Shown here: positions 22,319-33,828 of the stretch, one piece after another
How the letters are laid out: every line of letters begins with the position of its first letter
Position numbering within the stretch: position 1 is the first letter of the stretch
NCBI GenBank assembly: GCA_946902985.2
Contig: OX336389.2
Location: 172,990,704-173,054,703, forward strand
Length of the DNA: 64,000 nucleotides
Source of the DNA: Meconema thalassinum
Taxonomy: Eukaryota > Arthropoda > Insecta > Orthoptera > Tettigoniidae
Direction of reading: 5' to 3'
The notes under the pieces: generated by a model
Databases searched by the model: none
What the model was told of the DNA's origin: nothing
Seen by the model: the letters and a program-made list of their open reading frames with translations, nothing else
Made by a program: the position numbers and the translations under genes

Positions 22319-22350
<32 letters not shown>

Positions 22351-22376
22351 ATAATAATAAAATAATAATGATAATA
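21740..22376. other. Unassigned sequence with trinucleotide repeats
   Basis: Interspersed (AAT)n and (TAT)n lie at 22180-22245 and (CTA)n then (AAT)n at 22321-22370. The latter directly precedes a SINE head. Nothing else was recognised. Confidence 0.5.
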
Positions 22377-22705
22377 CCGACCGGGGTAGCTACTCACGCT
22401 GAGGCGCACGGCCCTAAGACGAGTGGGTTCGAGCCCTATCGTCAACCGTTCTTGAAATGGTTTTCCGTGGTTTCCAATTTGTAGCTCCAGGCAAATGCCG
22501 GCCACTGACGCTTCCATCCAATTCTTTGCCCAGTTTGTCATTGTATCTCTCATTAACTATTCTGGTGAGGCCGGCGTCAGGAAGGGCACACGGCCGTAAA
22601 ATCCATTCGCCACATTTTAAAAAATCATCTTAGTTCAACCCCAACCCCGTAGAAACGGCAATAATATGGGTTGGAAATAATAATAATAATAATAAAAATA
22701 ATGAT
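22377..22705 (+). repeat. tRNA-derived SINE
   Basis: The head has a B box GTGGGTTCGAGCCC (22419-22435). The body contains TTGAAATGGTTTTCCGTGG, shared with the copy at 59370-59665. The tail is (AAT)n at 22676-22700. Confidence 0.8.
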
Positions 22706-23647
22706 AAAGCACCATTAGACTTCTCGAGACATCTCTTGCCTCTGCTATTACAGTAGGTAAAACTCGGTAGGCTGCCAGTCCGTCATTCATATCTGTCATT
22801 TCCAGCAGGCATTCTTATGCTGACGAAACAGAAATAGACGAAGGTAACTTCCTCATGCAATAAATAACTATCTATGTTTTAGTAACTAATTAACTTAGTA
22901 CACCCATATCAATGATTTATGTGTATCTGTTTTACTTACACTGCTTAAATGCCTACGAAGACATGAGATAAGTAGCTATCGTAGGTCATGGTCGATCGAA
23001 AGTAGGCCTACTGATTATTGACGAGAGTAAAGACTCCTCTAGTATCAACGTACGATTGTTGTTTCAACACATTACAATTTTTACAAGTGTATGAAGCTTA
23101 AAAATCAAAATTCATGAAGCTTTGGAACAATACAGAAGAGCAACCACGTGTGATAGAATTCGAGACCTTACTATCATTTAATATTATAAAATAACGACGT
23201 TCTGTTAGGAGCTGTACTTACGTTTCCCAGATGATGAGCCTTCGCTCCAGGATCTACCTTGAACACTATTGAAGAAACAGCAAGCGATAAATGAATATAT
23301 CCAATTTTATGCCGACTCGCACGTTCAGCACCATTAATCACCAAGCTTACTGCTCGTCACACATAGACGAGTGTGCGGCGTTGCCGCTCTGCTATGGGCA
23401 AGGCCTGGTTATAGGAAGCCATGGTTTAACTCAAGATGGACTGGGTTTCTCGGGGCCTACAATGCGGAAGTCGCCTGCCTGTAGATTGCAGTAAATTCCA
23501 AAATCACGTGTGAATTCAGCTAGAGCTTATTAGCAAAAGCAAGTATTGCCAAGTCTGATTCTTTAGGAAAAAGTAACCCCAGAATTGGTAGTGACGTAGT
23601 CGACCAGTTCCAAAAATGTCTCCACAACTGCAAGTTTTCCATCTGTA
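22706..23647. other. Unassigned sequence
   Basis: The only recognised item is the segment at 23040-23166, which has a relative at 49501-49645. Around 23350-23470 the base content is more balanced, but no coding similarity was recognised. Confidence 0.45.
23040..23166 (+). repeat. Segment shared with 49501-49645
   Basis: Both copies begin TAGTATCAACGTACGATTGT and end with GAAGCTTTGGAACAATACAG or close variants. One frame reads E-A-L-E-Q-x-R-R-A-T-x-C-D in both, so this may be a coding relic of an unrecognised element. Confidence 0.6.
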
Positions 23648-23655
23648 CCACTATC

Positions 23656-24220
23656 CAGGGCTAGATTTGTGACGGTACGCTCCGGTACGCCGTACCGAAA
23701 CCTCTGATCGGGGGAAAAGTCGAATATATAACATAATTTTTAGAACTGTGGAACGTTAGTTGTAAGTCAAGGTCAACTTGGTCTTTGGCTGGATAATTAT
23801 TTTAGAAAACTGTAAGGACAAAATTAAAAAACAAGAAATAAAAGATTGTTGGTCAATATGTGTGTATTTTCAAACCGAATCTTTTTTTTAAATTACGTAA
23901 AAAATAATTAAACTGAAATAATGTACATTGTTTAAATGGTAGCCTAGTTGGCCTACATTAAATTTTAATATAAACCAACGGCTATGGTAAGAAAAATGTT
24001 GCTGCAGCAGTCTCAATTTAATTTAAAATTACAATCAAAATTAGATTGCTATTTTGTCCGCTGATTAATTTTAAAGGTGACCAGAAAAGAGTAAAAATAT
24101 CGTTTTTAGAACTCTATATTTCAATATTCCGAAAAGACCCCCCCCCCCCCCCTCACCTCTTCCCACCACCAGCCGGTACCACGCAGTACCGGAATCTCTT
24201 TTTTTAGAAATCAAGCACTG
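23656..24220. mobile_element. hAT-type MITE with exact 8-bp duplication
   Basis: CCACTATC flanks it at 23648-23655 and 24221-24228. Ends are CAGGGCTAGATTT and CAGTGCTTGATTT (complement of right). Subterminal GGTACGCCGTACC-like palindromes lie on both sides. A C15 run sits at 24138-24152. No coding relic is present. Confidence 0.88.
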
Positions 24221-24228
24221 CCACTATC

Positions 24229-24586
24229 TACATTCCAGGGGTTTATGTCACATAGCCTATGTCTTTGCCATGTAAATGTGTGTTAGGGCCTATAGTTAGT
24301 CTATATGCGACAAGAATCCTTGCCTTTGCAAAGCTTATAGAATATACGCATTTTACTAGATTTCAATATTTTAATTTCGGTGAATTGCCTCATAATTATA
24401 GTTAGATGCTAATGTTTATCCTTGCTGTGCACTTCTATACGGTGTTTAACCCCCACTACCTGAAACTGTGTTCATGTGTTATGTTAGTTAAATGTCTGAG
24501 AGCCTTAGGGAGAGGGCAAGTAAGAAGTAGGGTGAGAGAATGATCACAAATTGTCGCCCAACGGGGGATACAGATTGTTTTTAATA
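24229..24586. other. Unassigned sequence
   Basis: AT-rich sequence without ORF, tRNA-like head or inverted repeat that I could recognise. Confidence 0.5.
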
Positions 24587-24588
24587 TA

Positions 24589-26102
24589 CACTGCTCACAA
24601 AAATTAGGGGATATTTTAAATTCAGCTAGGTATGCTATGTGTTTCGTACCGCATTAGATGCAATAGCTTTCCTTTACTCCCAGAGAAGGTAAACATGTGT
24701 TTGCGTCACCCCTGCACATACACCACATAACGGAGGGCACTGCCCGTACTGTTGCTGTCAAAGGGTCACACGGCGGTGGTTAGTTGCTGAGGTCAGAGAC
24801 ATTCCATTCCCCTTGTCAGTGAATGACGTGACTTATAGGGACAGCAATGCTTCCACAACGTGATTTACCTGAATCAATGGCTTGGAGGACCATAGGACGG
24901 ATGGAAGCTGGACAGTTGTGGCTCGAGACCTTGGGGTGTCTCAAAGTGTGATCTCAAGACTGTGGAATCGTTTTTAAACAACAGCTACTGTTCACAGAAG
25001 GGTAGGACAAGGTTGCCCACGGGCAACAACAGCAAGGGATGACCGTTACCTCGTGTTAACAGCCTGCCGGAATAGACGGCAGAATGCAACTGAACTGAGA
25101 AGTGTCCTGCTAACAGCAACAGGACGCTGAGTATCAACCCAAACTGTCCGTAACCGACTTCATGCACGTAGCCTCTATGCCCGTAGGCCCATGGCGTGTA
25201 CCAGGTTAACTCCACAACACCGTAGGTATCGCAGAAACTGGGCGGAGGAGCATCGTCGGTGGAGGCATGCCGAATGGAGCTCAGTTCTGTTTTCTGATGA
25301 GTCGCGATTCAACGTGGAAACGGATAGTTGACGTGTTCGCATCTGGAGGGAACGAGGGACACGAAACAACCCATCTTTTGTACAAGAGAGATCCCCATAT
25401 GGCGGTGGTGGGTTGCTGGTGTGGGCTGGAATTAGCCTGGGTGGACGTACGGACCTCTACATCATCCCACGTGGTACTGTGACTGCTGTAAGGTATAGAG
25501 ACGAGATTCTCTGACCTTTTGTCGTGACGTATGCTGGTGCCATAGGTGCTTCCTTTGTGTTTATGGACGATAATGCACGTCCCCACAGAGCTGGGTTGGT
25601 GGACGACATGCTGGAGGAGGAGGGTATCCAGCGTATGCCTCCTCGCCGGACTTAAATCCGATAGAGCACGCGTGGGATGCATTAGGTAGGCGCATTGCAG
25701 GCAGACCAGCACCTTCCACAACTGTTCCACAGCTGCAGATTGCTCTTATGGACGAGGGGTCACGTATACTCCAAGAACTCATTGATAATCTCATTGCATC
25801 AATGGCACACAGGTGTGCAGCAGTGCCAGCCGTTCGAAGAGACCATAAACCATACTGACGAACAATATTCACCCATGGAACACGATTATGGTAGTGTTAA
25901 TGTAGCTTTGTTTGTTATATTCTCTCATCATTCATGTCATTTGATTCAAACACTCATCAGGGGCTCTCCGGAACCATGGGCTGCTTTATCTTTCAGTATA
26001 GCATTATGTAAGTAATAAATCGTTGAAAAACTGAATGATCTCGTATATTATTGCACCATAATGAGCTGACCTTACAATATCCTCTAATTTTTGTGAGCAG
26101 TG
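24589..26102 (+). mobile_element. Tc1-like element, full structure, dead transposase
   Basis: Terminal repeats CACTGCTCACAAAAATTAGG and its near-complement at 26075-26102 are flanked by TA on each side (24587-24588, 26103-26104). At 1.51 kb it is close to a normal Tc1 length. The gene inside is broken by stops and frameshifts. Confidence 0.93.
24847..25858 (+). pseudogene. Tc1-like transposase pseudogene
   Basis: Starts at ATG 24847 and ends at TGA 25856-25858, close to the usual 330-340 codons. It shows the paired HTH start (L-G-V-S-Q-S), D-D-R-Y-L, the first catalytic Asp in F-S-D-E-S-R-F, the second in M-D-D-N-A-R-P-H, and Glu in S-P-D-L-N-P-I-E. All three catalytic residues remain recognisable. 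Frameshifts near 24917 and 25635 and several stops, including TAA within 24974-24976, prevent a full product. In life it would cut and paste the element between TA sites. Confidence 0.88.
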
Positions 26103-26378
26103 TAATTACAAATGGCTTCACAGCGTGGGCTAGCTTCTGTCTTTAGAGTGTTACGCTGCAAGTTTAATACAGTAAAATAAAAATATAATATTTAAATCTA
26201 ATATCTACTACAATCAGTTGTTCAACTGTATGAATTACATTCACATTACGCTGCTATTTTTCGAGGAACAGCTTGAACAAACATTTCTATTATCTCATTA
26301 GCTTGGGCTGAGTGGTGATGCTGCGATGAACAGATTGTAGAGCAAGGGTAGACAATCTCCCATACTGCAGCCTAAATA

Positions 26379-27749
26379 CAGTACTGGTTGTAGAAAGTGA
26401 AACACCCAGAAGAAATGGTCGGAGACACTCCCAGGACAGGGGTCGTGTAGGCCTGCGGTACCATACTAAGTGATTGAAATCGCAGAGAGATGGCGTGCAC
26501 ATTGGCCCACCAGTGCCCTCTGTCGTGGGACCGGACAGGTCAGTGTTCCGCACAGCTCTGTGGGCTTGGGGGCCGTCATACCAAGTGGAAACGTGTAAGT
26601 GCAACGATGCCTCGCCGACAGCCCAGGGTGGACTATCAGCATGTGAGTGCGGTTGAACGGGGCAGAATGCTTGGGCTCCGGGAGGCGGGTCTATCGTTCC
26701 GGGACATTGCAGCTCGTACAGGGCACGCTGCGATAACAGTAAGGCGTACGAGGATCCAGTGGAGAGAGGAGGGACGTACACAGCGACGACAGGGTACAGG
26801 ACGACACAATGTGATCACAGCGCGAGACGACCGCCATCTTCTCCACATGGCCGTATCGAACAGAACAGCGTGGTCCTCGGTGTTGGCTCGACGTTGGAGC
26901 ACTGCAACGGGGGTGGACATGTCTGAGTCGACGGTGCGGCGCCGTCTTTTGAGGGCTGGAATGGTAGCACGCATGCCTCTGCGTCGGCTTCCATTGACTG
27001 GGAACCACCGACGCCTCCGACTACAATGGACACTGGCAGGCTGAGTGGCGAAATGTAGTGTTTTCGGGACGAGTCCCGCTTCAACCTGTCCTACAGTGAT
27101 GACCGCATACGCGTTCGACGCCGCCGTGGAGAACGCAATCAGGATAACGGACAAACACCAGGTGTAATGGTTTGGGGCGCAATTGCCTATAACAGGCGAT
27201 CGCGCCTCGTACGTCTTGCGGGCAATCTGAACAGTGACCGCTACATCAGGGAAGTTTTACAGCCCGCGACACTGTCCCTCTTGCAGGCCGTTCCACAGGC
27301 CGTATTTCAGCAGGACAATGCCCGCCCTCATGTGGCGAGGAATGCGCAAGCATTCTTCGCAGAACGACGGATTCCTCTGCTACCCTGGCATGCCCGTTCG
27401 CCTGACATGTCGCCCATCGAACATGTCTGGGATATGGTCGGTCGGCAACATGTTCGTTCAGGTCCACCTGTCGCCACTGTGGATGCTTTGTGGACGCGCC
27501 TACAAACCGCGTGGGACGGTATTCCCCAGCAGCGGATTCAAGCGCTGTATGATTCCATGCCACGACGTCTAGCAGCTATGAGTGCAGCACGTGGCGGCGC
27601 AACGCCGTACTGAAGATCGACCGTCATTGTGCATGTTCTGGACTGTCCTTCTGATCAGTAATGTATTGTCATGTCCCTAATCTGTGGTATAAAGTGCAAT
27701 GTGGTCACATCTCTTGTTCTTGGTGTTTAACTTTCCACCACCAGTAGTG
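26379..27749 (+). mobile_element. Tc1-like element, second family
   Basis: Ends CAGTACTGGTTGTAGAAAG and, as complement of right, CACTACTGGTGGTGGAAAG are flanked by TA (26377-26378, 27750-27751). At 1.37 kb it is full length, less decayed than the neighbour at 24589, and from a different family. Confidence 0.92.
26607..27613 (+). pseudogene. Tc1-like transposase, lightly damaged
   Basis: The likely start is ATG 26607 (M-P-R-R), with no upstream conserved sequence. It has a HTH region with R-D-I-A-A-R-T-G-H, then D-D-R-H-L. Catalytic Asp lies in R-D-E-S-R-F (27060-27080; Ser before Asp changed to Arg by an inserted G). The second Asp is in Q-Q-D-N-A-R-P-H and Glu in S-P-I-E-H-V-W-D, a DD34E arrangement. 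The C-terminal half 27167-27613 is one clean frame. Two single-base frameshifts at about 27030 and 27062 are the main lesions, so decay is recent relative to the other Tc1 copies. Confidence 0.9.
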
Positions 27750-27751
27750 TA

Positions 27752-28302
27752 TCAGAAACGGAGAATTGTTGACTTTTTATTTTAATTTATTTCCGGCCAA
27801 TGGTTGAATACTTTGATTAAAGCCATTTACACGAGTGATTATATCCAATATGTCACCTGTGGTCTAGTCTTTTTTTGTCCTTCAATTTATTTTCACTGTG
27901 GAGCGGATGCTGTTTAGAATTGATATCCCTTCTTCTTCTGCGTCGAACAATTTCTACCCAGTTGTACCTCTTTCATCGTCTTATTGTGTCGCTCTGGTTT
28001 CTTTCTTCTTCTTTCTCTATCGTTTTGTGTAACAAATATGCTTGGATGATGTTTGCCGACCTCGATTCGGAACGTATCATTCCAGGCCTGAATAGCATTA
28101 TTTGTGCGTTTCTCTTCTATTAATGTTCCTTCGTACGGATTGTTCAAATCAGACGGCTAACGTAGAGGTATGCCAGGTCACACATCTTTTGGGAAATCCA
28201 TAACTGAAAGACTGCCATCCGGTGAATCTTGTCTAGGTTCTTCTAAACAGCCATACCCGTCATTAACTGGCACAAAAATGAAAGCTAGAAGCATACGTAA
28301 AT
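27752..28302. other. Unassigned sequence
   Basis: No relic, repeat head or inverted repeat was recognised; pyrimidine-rich at 27920-28020. Confidence 0.5.
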
Positions 28303-28540
28303 AATTAAATAATGTTATTGGTTTTACGTCCCTTTTAACAACTGCGACTTTAAGAGACGCCGCGACGCGCCAGAATTTTGCCCCGAAGGGGATCTTTAAC
28401 GTGCCAGTAAATCTACTGACATGGCTCCCTCGCATTTGCGCACCCTCGAATGCCAACTGGCTGCGCCAGGATTCAATCCTGAAACCTTGGACACAGCAGG
28501 TGAGAACGTTACCGCTGAGCCACACAGCTCACACATATGT
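28303..28540 (-). repeat. tRNA-derived SINE
   Basis: On the minus strand a B box (CAGGATTGAATCCTGGC, 28465-28483) leads into a body with ACGTGCCAGTAAATCTAC-type sequence (+ strand word). The 3' end GGGACGTAAAACCAATAACA is shared with the end of the copy at 57362-57590. Confidence 0.75.
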
Positions 28541-28569
28541 GAATATATTTCAACCTCTCTACTATCCAG

Positions 28570-28917
28570 ATCATCCAGATTATCGTCAGCCCCGTGGTGG
28601 TGGGGTTGCCACCCACCCGGAGGACCCGGGTTCGATTCCCGGCTGTCAATGATTTTTAAAACTTGCGTGAGAGCTGGAACGGGGTACACTCAGGGTCGTG
28701 AGGACAATTGCGTAACTGTCTGACAGTGAGGCAGCGGCCCGGTCACGAAAACAAAGATTAACGGGCAAGGGGAACGACGCGCTGACCACGCATCACCCCG
28801 CAATCTGTAGGCGGGCGGCAATCACTTGGTAGGCCAGTGCCCTTCATGGGCTGTAGTGCCACGGAGTTTGGGGGTTTCACTACGCAGATCATTGTGTTGT
28901 TATAGTTGTTGTTGTTG
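28570..28917 (+). repeat. tRNA-derived SINE
   Basis: B box ACCCGGGTTCGATTCCCGG lies at 28624-28642. The body includes GAGAGCTGGAACGGGGTACA. The tail is (GTT)n at 28887-28917. It lies head to head with the preceding SINE. Confidence 0.8.
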
Positions 28918-29525
28918 CAGCTCTTCTGCCTGCACTCGTCTGCGTAAGAGCTGTACATGCAAAACATGGGAAAAGCATCAGAGAACAGAGCCGTTTCAAA
29001 ATCAAACATAAGTCGTTCTGACTATAGCAGAATCTGGCTAGGCCGTGCATTTCCTTCTCCACTCACCCAGCGCGCTAAGCTGCACGGACCATCAGACCGG
29101 CTAAAACATAATGGCCAAGTCAGCTCATATAGTCCTGACGGCCAACGCGTCCCAATAATCCTGCCACTCAAACCCGCCCAACTAATTATGAGGGTAAGGT
29201 GTTGGCTACCTTTCCCTCGACACCAGATGTTCCTCGTGGTTTAAAGCACTGTGGCTTTGCCAATAGCATAGTTGTCACTTCTTGCGTCGATTATTTAAAC
29301 ATGTTAGTGCTCATTCTCATGACGAAAAATCAAAACAAATAATGTACCACAGATTTAACTAAGCGTAGTCTATTAATACTATTGTTTTCCCCTGTTTTCG
29401 TGCATAGAGGTCATATATCACAGTGTAACATGAGAGTTGTATTGGCAACATTGTTGTAACTATTTGTCTTGGAGTGTAGAAACTAAAGAGCCACCTTCCG
29501 TTTGAAGCTCATTATTCCCATAATA
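28918..29525. other. Unassigned sequence
   Basis: No coding relic or element border was recognised. Confidence 0.5.
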
Positions 29526-29645
29526 TGATGATGATGAATGATGATAATTGTTGTTTTAAGGGGCCTAACATCTAGGTTTTCGGCCCCTAATAGTTTGGGT
29601 GATAGTGAAAATGAAAGATGGTCAAATGAAATCTACAACTGAAAC
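29526..29645. repeat. GGGGCC-hairpin retroposon fragment
   Basis: (GAT)n leads into TTGTTGTTTTAAGGGGCCTAA, then ATCTAGGTTTTCGGCCCC. GGGGCC and GGCCCC can pair as a small stem. Related copies lie at 42216-42300 and 54387-54480. As complement it looks like a retroposon 3' end with an (ATC)n tail. The hAT-like element at 29646 is inserted into it, and its remainder resumes at 33829. Confidence 0.65.
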
Positions 29646-29929
29646 CAGTAGCGTAGCCAGGATTTTAGTTGGGGGGGGGGGGGGGGGGGGGGGCATTAGG
29701 TCCTCATCTATTACTGCCAGAGTTTTTATATTTTAGCCTATTTTCATTTATGAAAAATAGTAGGCTTATGAGATCAACCCCCCCCCCCACTTAACCCCTC
29801 CCTTCCCCCCCCCCCCCTTATAATGAAATCTAAACGGCCGGAGCGATTTCAAGGAAACTCGGTAAACACATACTACTACCTCGTCCGACCTCGACCGTGC
29901 CTTTCAAATTTCAAATTTTGATGCGTTTC

Positions 29930-30360
29930 ACCAATTCAGCATGCGGGCCACGCGAAATATTTCACTGGCATTCTATATCTCCGCATTGGTAACAGATATC
30001 ACCCTGAACTTTTGTACAGTGATAAAGGGCACTACAACAAGTTTACCGATGCGACTTTATTAAACATTTAGGAGTATTACCCTTCATTTATAAAACCTGT
30101 TAAGTACAAAACGAACATGGTGGCCAAGCGAAGTTGAAACATTTTAATGGATATTTCACGCGATTTAACCACCCGAGCTCAATGAAACTTAAAGCGGTAA
30201 ATATGTATACAAATTCTAATCTACTGACATCTAATTTAGTTAAATTGTTGACATAATCTCAAGATGGAGGCTGTGCGAAATTTTAAAATTAAGTTTTTAT
30301 TTATTGTGTCCTAATCATGCTATCGTAGTGAAAGTTTGTATAATGAACCTGTAACGACTT
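29930..30360 (+). repeat. Repeat M, copy 1
   Basis: Markers in order are CATTCTATATCTCCG, GATATCACCCTGAA, TGATAAAGGGCACTAC, ACGAACATGGTGGCC, CGCGATTTAACCACCCGAG and AAAATTAAGTTTTTATT. The same order is seen at 52485-54012 and 56322-56940, giving the family a defined internal structure without a coding frame. Confidence 0.75.
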
Positions 30361-31904
30361 TTAAAATTGTTACATGAAGAATATGAAACATTCAAGATTT
30401 AGTTACACTACTGAAAATATTTCGCAACAGTCTCAAGCTGATATATTTCACAGGAACTCCTGCTACCAGCTAATTGGTTCCCCAAACTCTTGAACCTACA
30501 TTTGTTAGCTGAGAAGGAGCTGACGTTAATACCCTGGAAGATTGACATTTCTACGCTGCTGTGGTGAAGTGCTGTTGTGAAGCGGACTGTTGCGCAAAGG
30601 TTCCTAGAAACCCCTTTAAGCCCCTTTAGTGGATTTAGTTTGGAACATTTCGTCGTAGCATTTCTGAGTAAACTCTTAACGATTTAGGTCATGGCACCAT
30701 TTGTGGTACCAACATTTCTCAAGGACTCTGTCGTTGTCATGGTGGTCTGCACCCCCATGTTATGTTGGCACGACCTGTATCTGAGGTCAGGAGAGGGGGT
30801 TGTTTTCTCTCCGACTGAACGCGTTACCAAGTGTGTAAGAGGGACTTCTCGACTGAGACTGGTTCAAGCTTGACGTGTTGAGAAACGACTCCCCGGGGAA
30901 CATGTCCGTCGGGACTTGTTCCTCGAGGCGGGTTCAGGATGCAGGAAGTATCAAAGTACAATTTGTTTTGGGGGTAACTGACGTTTTGTTTAACTCATAC
31001 CGGACTGCCTTTCAATACTGCGAATTTTACATGCCATGTGTCGAATGGCGTTTCTGGACTGATATTTCTAGAATTACGATTGTTAGTTAATAAGTATATT
31101 TTGCTAAGTTTTTGGATACCCAGATGCGTTTGGCTTGCATTAGATTCAGGGAGGGAAAAGGGGTTTTAACTTTGGTCAGAAAGGCTGCTGAAGACGGTAA
31201 GTCAAAAGCAGGCTTTCGGACCGGCTTAGTCGTATTAAACGGCTTTTAAGTTGCTTATGTAACATTGTTTTGGAAGTGGCACAGAGTCTAACTTCATGTT
31301 GTTATTCCTTTAGTTTTGTCGTCAGGGGAATCATTCTAATCAAATTCATTTCTGTCACAAATATAGATGTGTGTAATCTTGCCAAGCGGGCAAGTGTCTG
31401 ATTTGTTTAGGTTAAGTCATTCATTGGAGTTTAATTAGATCATATTTGTCAGATAGTTAATTTGAGTGGTGGAAGGTCTATCTTGTAATTTGTTTGATCT
31501 TACTGTTCAATACATGTTAGCCTATTTCGATTTGTCACGTTATTTATTGCATGAAGTCACTAGGAAGATTATTTCCCTTTCCTTCTTCATCTTTGGCAGG
31601 GTCATTTTAATACGGCCTACTGAGGTACGCATCCAGCCTTCCATTCAACAAGCTAGTCTTGACCTCGGTTACATCCCACCTTTTCCCTTATTCTAAATTA
31701 GACCAGAGTATTCCACAATGCTATGAAGCTAGGAATATTCTCTACCTAGGTTCTTAGCTGTGAATTCAGCTGACCTAGCGAGTAATTTAATTAGGCCTTT
31801 TTCTGTGTTATAATTTATTAATTTTTGGTATGGTAATATCATGTTGATAAAGCATATTTTGATATGCTAATATTATTATTATTATCTTCATTTGGGTAAT
31901 TCGA

Positions 31905-32480
31905 AGGGTAAAGGGGGGATGAGAGCCAGTACAGAACCTACGCAATAATTTTCATCGAATGTTACATAACTGCATGGCCTACATCTGGCGACCATCCGAA
32001 ATATTTAGACGGTTCTCAATATCTACGAATCTATTGCAGCTATCAAACTGAAATTTTGTATGCTGATTGAGGCTATTAATATAAGTTCACCTATTGGACT
32101 TTCAATAACCTGGTGAGCACAATACCAACATGGCGGCAAAGTGAAGTAAAAACATTTAAATGGAATTGACTCGCGATTTCATTATACGAGCGCAGTGAAA
32201 CTTGGTATGGTAACTGTTCACACAAAATCTACTGCCATCTAATTAAATTCAATTGTTTTATAACCCCCAAGATGGCGGCAGTGTGACATTTTAAAATTGA
32301 GTTTTTAATTCTTGTGTCCTAATCATGTGATCGAAGTGAACGTTTGAATAATGAACCTATGCAATAATCTTCATCTAACGGTGCATAACTCTATGGCGTA
32401 CATACAGAACAATCCAACATGGCGTTCCTTTTCATAGGCGGGAGATTTTTCTAATAAAGAAGACCAATTGGATACATGAA
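31905..32480 (+). repeat. Repeat M, copy 2
   Basis: This copy includes GGCGACCATCCGAAATATTTAG, GGACTTTCAATAACCTGG, AACATGGCGGC and ends near AAAATAGGCTATATAGTTC. Its TTACATAACTGCATGG segment is an unoccupied version of the site where a pogo element sits at 54013. Confidence 0.75.
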
Positions 32481-33828
32481 AATAGGCTATATAGTTCTTT
32501 ACGAAACTACTTGTTTTGAGTATAAGTACTTTAGGGTCCATTTTAACTTAGGACAAAGATCTTCAGTCTGTTCATGTCTGTCAGAATTCTGTCCTTCGTT
32601 GCTTTGTTTTGAGGCAGCTCACAGCTGTGTCAGTGTCTATATTTGTCTCTGTCGCTCAGATTTTCAATTATCCGTTATCAGAATACTACTATTATGGCAT
32701 ATTCACACGTTTCTGTGCACAATGTTCTTTAACACTGCACTATGTCTTGGTGTTTTATAAATAGTTTATTTACCAGAAATGTTTTTAGTCAATTTAATGA
32801 ATCTGTCAAAAAAAAAAAAAAAACATCAGGAGTAGATAACAGGAAGAAAGGACACTCATAAAGGCATCAAACAAGTACCTACGTTGCAAAATATTTAGGT
32901 ATATTATTGTTAGTGTAATTTATACAGTGCTGTTTTAAGGTAAGCCTAACGGTCGCCGTGTATGGTACCTCAATCTTGTTTATTATTATTATTATTCAGA
33001 GGAAACTGTAGCACCCTTTAAATAATAATAAATAAATACGAACCTTTTAAAAAAATTGAATAACTTTACATTCTATCAGTGAGCATTGCATCTTTCTCGT
33101 TCAGAGAAAATTATTTGTAAAAGCTGTGTCTATATAATGAAATGGGGGCCTCAATTTTCTACACCTACAATAAAAGCTTTTCATAACTTACCGAAGACGT
33201 GTCCAGTTTTGCCTTCTTTATGACAAATCGGTCGATCTTAACAGTCGCTAATGTGACAAAAAGAAGAAAGAAAAGAGCAACTATCAAACAACTCTCGACT
33301 CTTCCCCAATACAAACGGTATCTCTCCTCTCGCAGAGACAAAAAAAACCACCGTAAATCCCGACAGTGGCGACAATCAACCACGCTGCGCTAGTATCGTA
33401 GCCTGGGACATTTTAACACTGATATTTCCAGGAAATGGAAATTAAAAGGTGACAAGATATAACTGGCCCCCTCCAGAGAGGTCTCCTGCTAATTGGCAAT
33501 CTCCTAATTTCTTGGTAGACTTTTGTCATCATCACCTGGATGTATCCCCAGTACTCAGGCACCTACTGTTCTTGGAAAATCCCCCCTCCCCCATGTCACA
33601 ATCCTAATTGCAACCCTGTTATTTGAGCTCCTCCAAGCTGTGCAGACACGGAAATGATGTCAGGCCGTGCAAAGATTGTTAGTACATTCTTTGTCAAAGC
33701 ATTTACTGTATTTAACATTTCATTGTAGGTTCTAAATTTGTTCGAGCCGTAAGAAAATATGAAGGCTTATGCCAAGCACATTTTTTTGGGGGGGAGACGG
33801 CCCCTCTGGCTACGCCACTGACTGAAAC

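Larger units (their letters stand above)
29646..33820. mobile_element. 4.2-kb hAT-like element without recognisable transposase
   Basis: The exact 8-bp duplication ACTGAAAC lies at 29638-29645 and 33821-33828. Ends are CAGTAGCGTAGCCAG and CAGTGGCGTAGCCAG (complement of right). A G23 run (29671-29693) follows the left end and a G7 run lies inside the right end. Copies of a repeat called M here lie at 29930-30360 and 31905-32480. The rest (30361-31904, 32481-33760) contains only short frames I cannot assign. Confidence 0.88.

Noticed and set aside
26290..27154. Antisense frames of 89-172 codons
   Set aside because: Shadows of the GC-rich Tc1 transposase on the opposite strand.
33165..33393. 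Basic 64-codon and overlapping minus frames as host exon
   Set aside because: No recognisable domain or convincing splice context, and they sit inside a hAT-bordered element.
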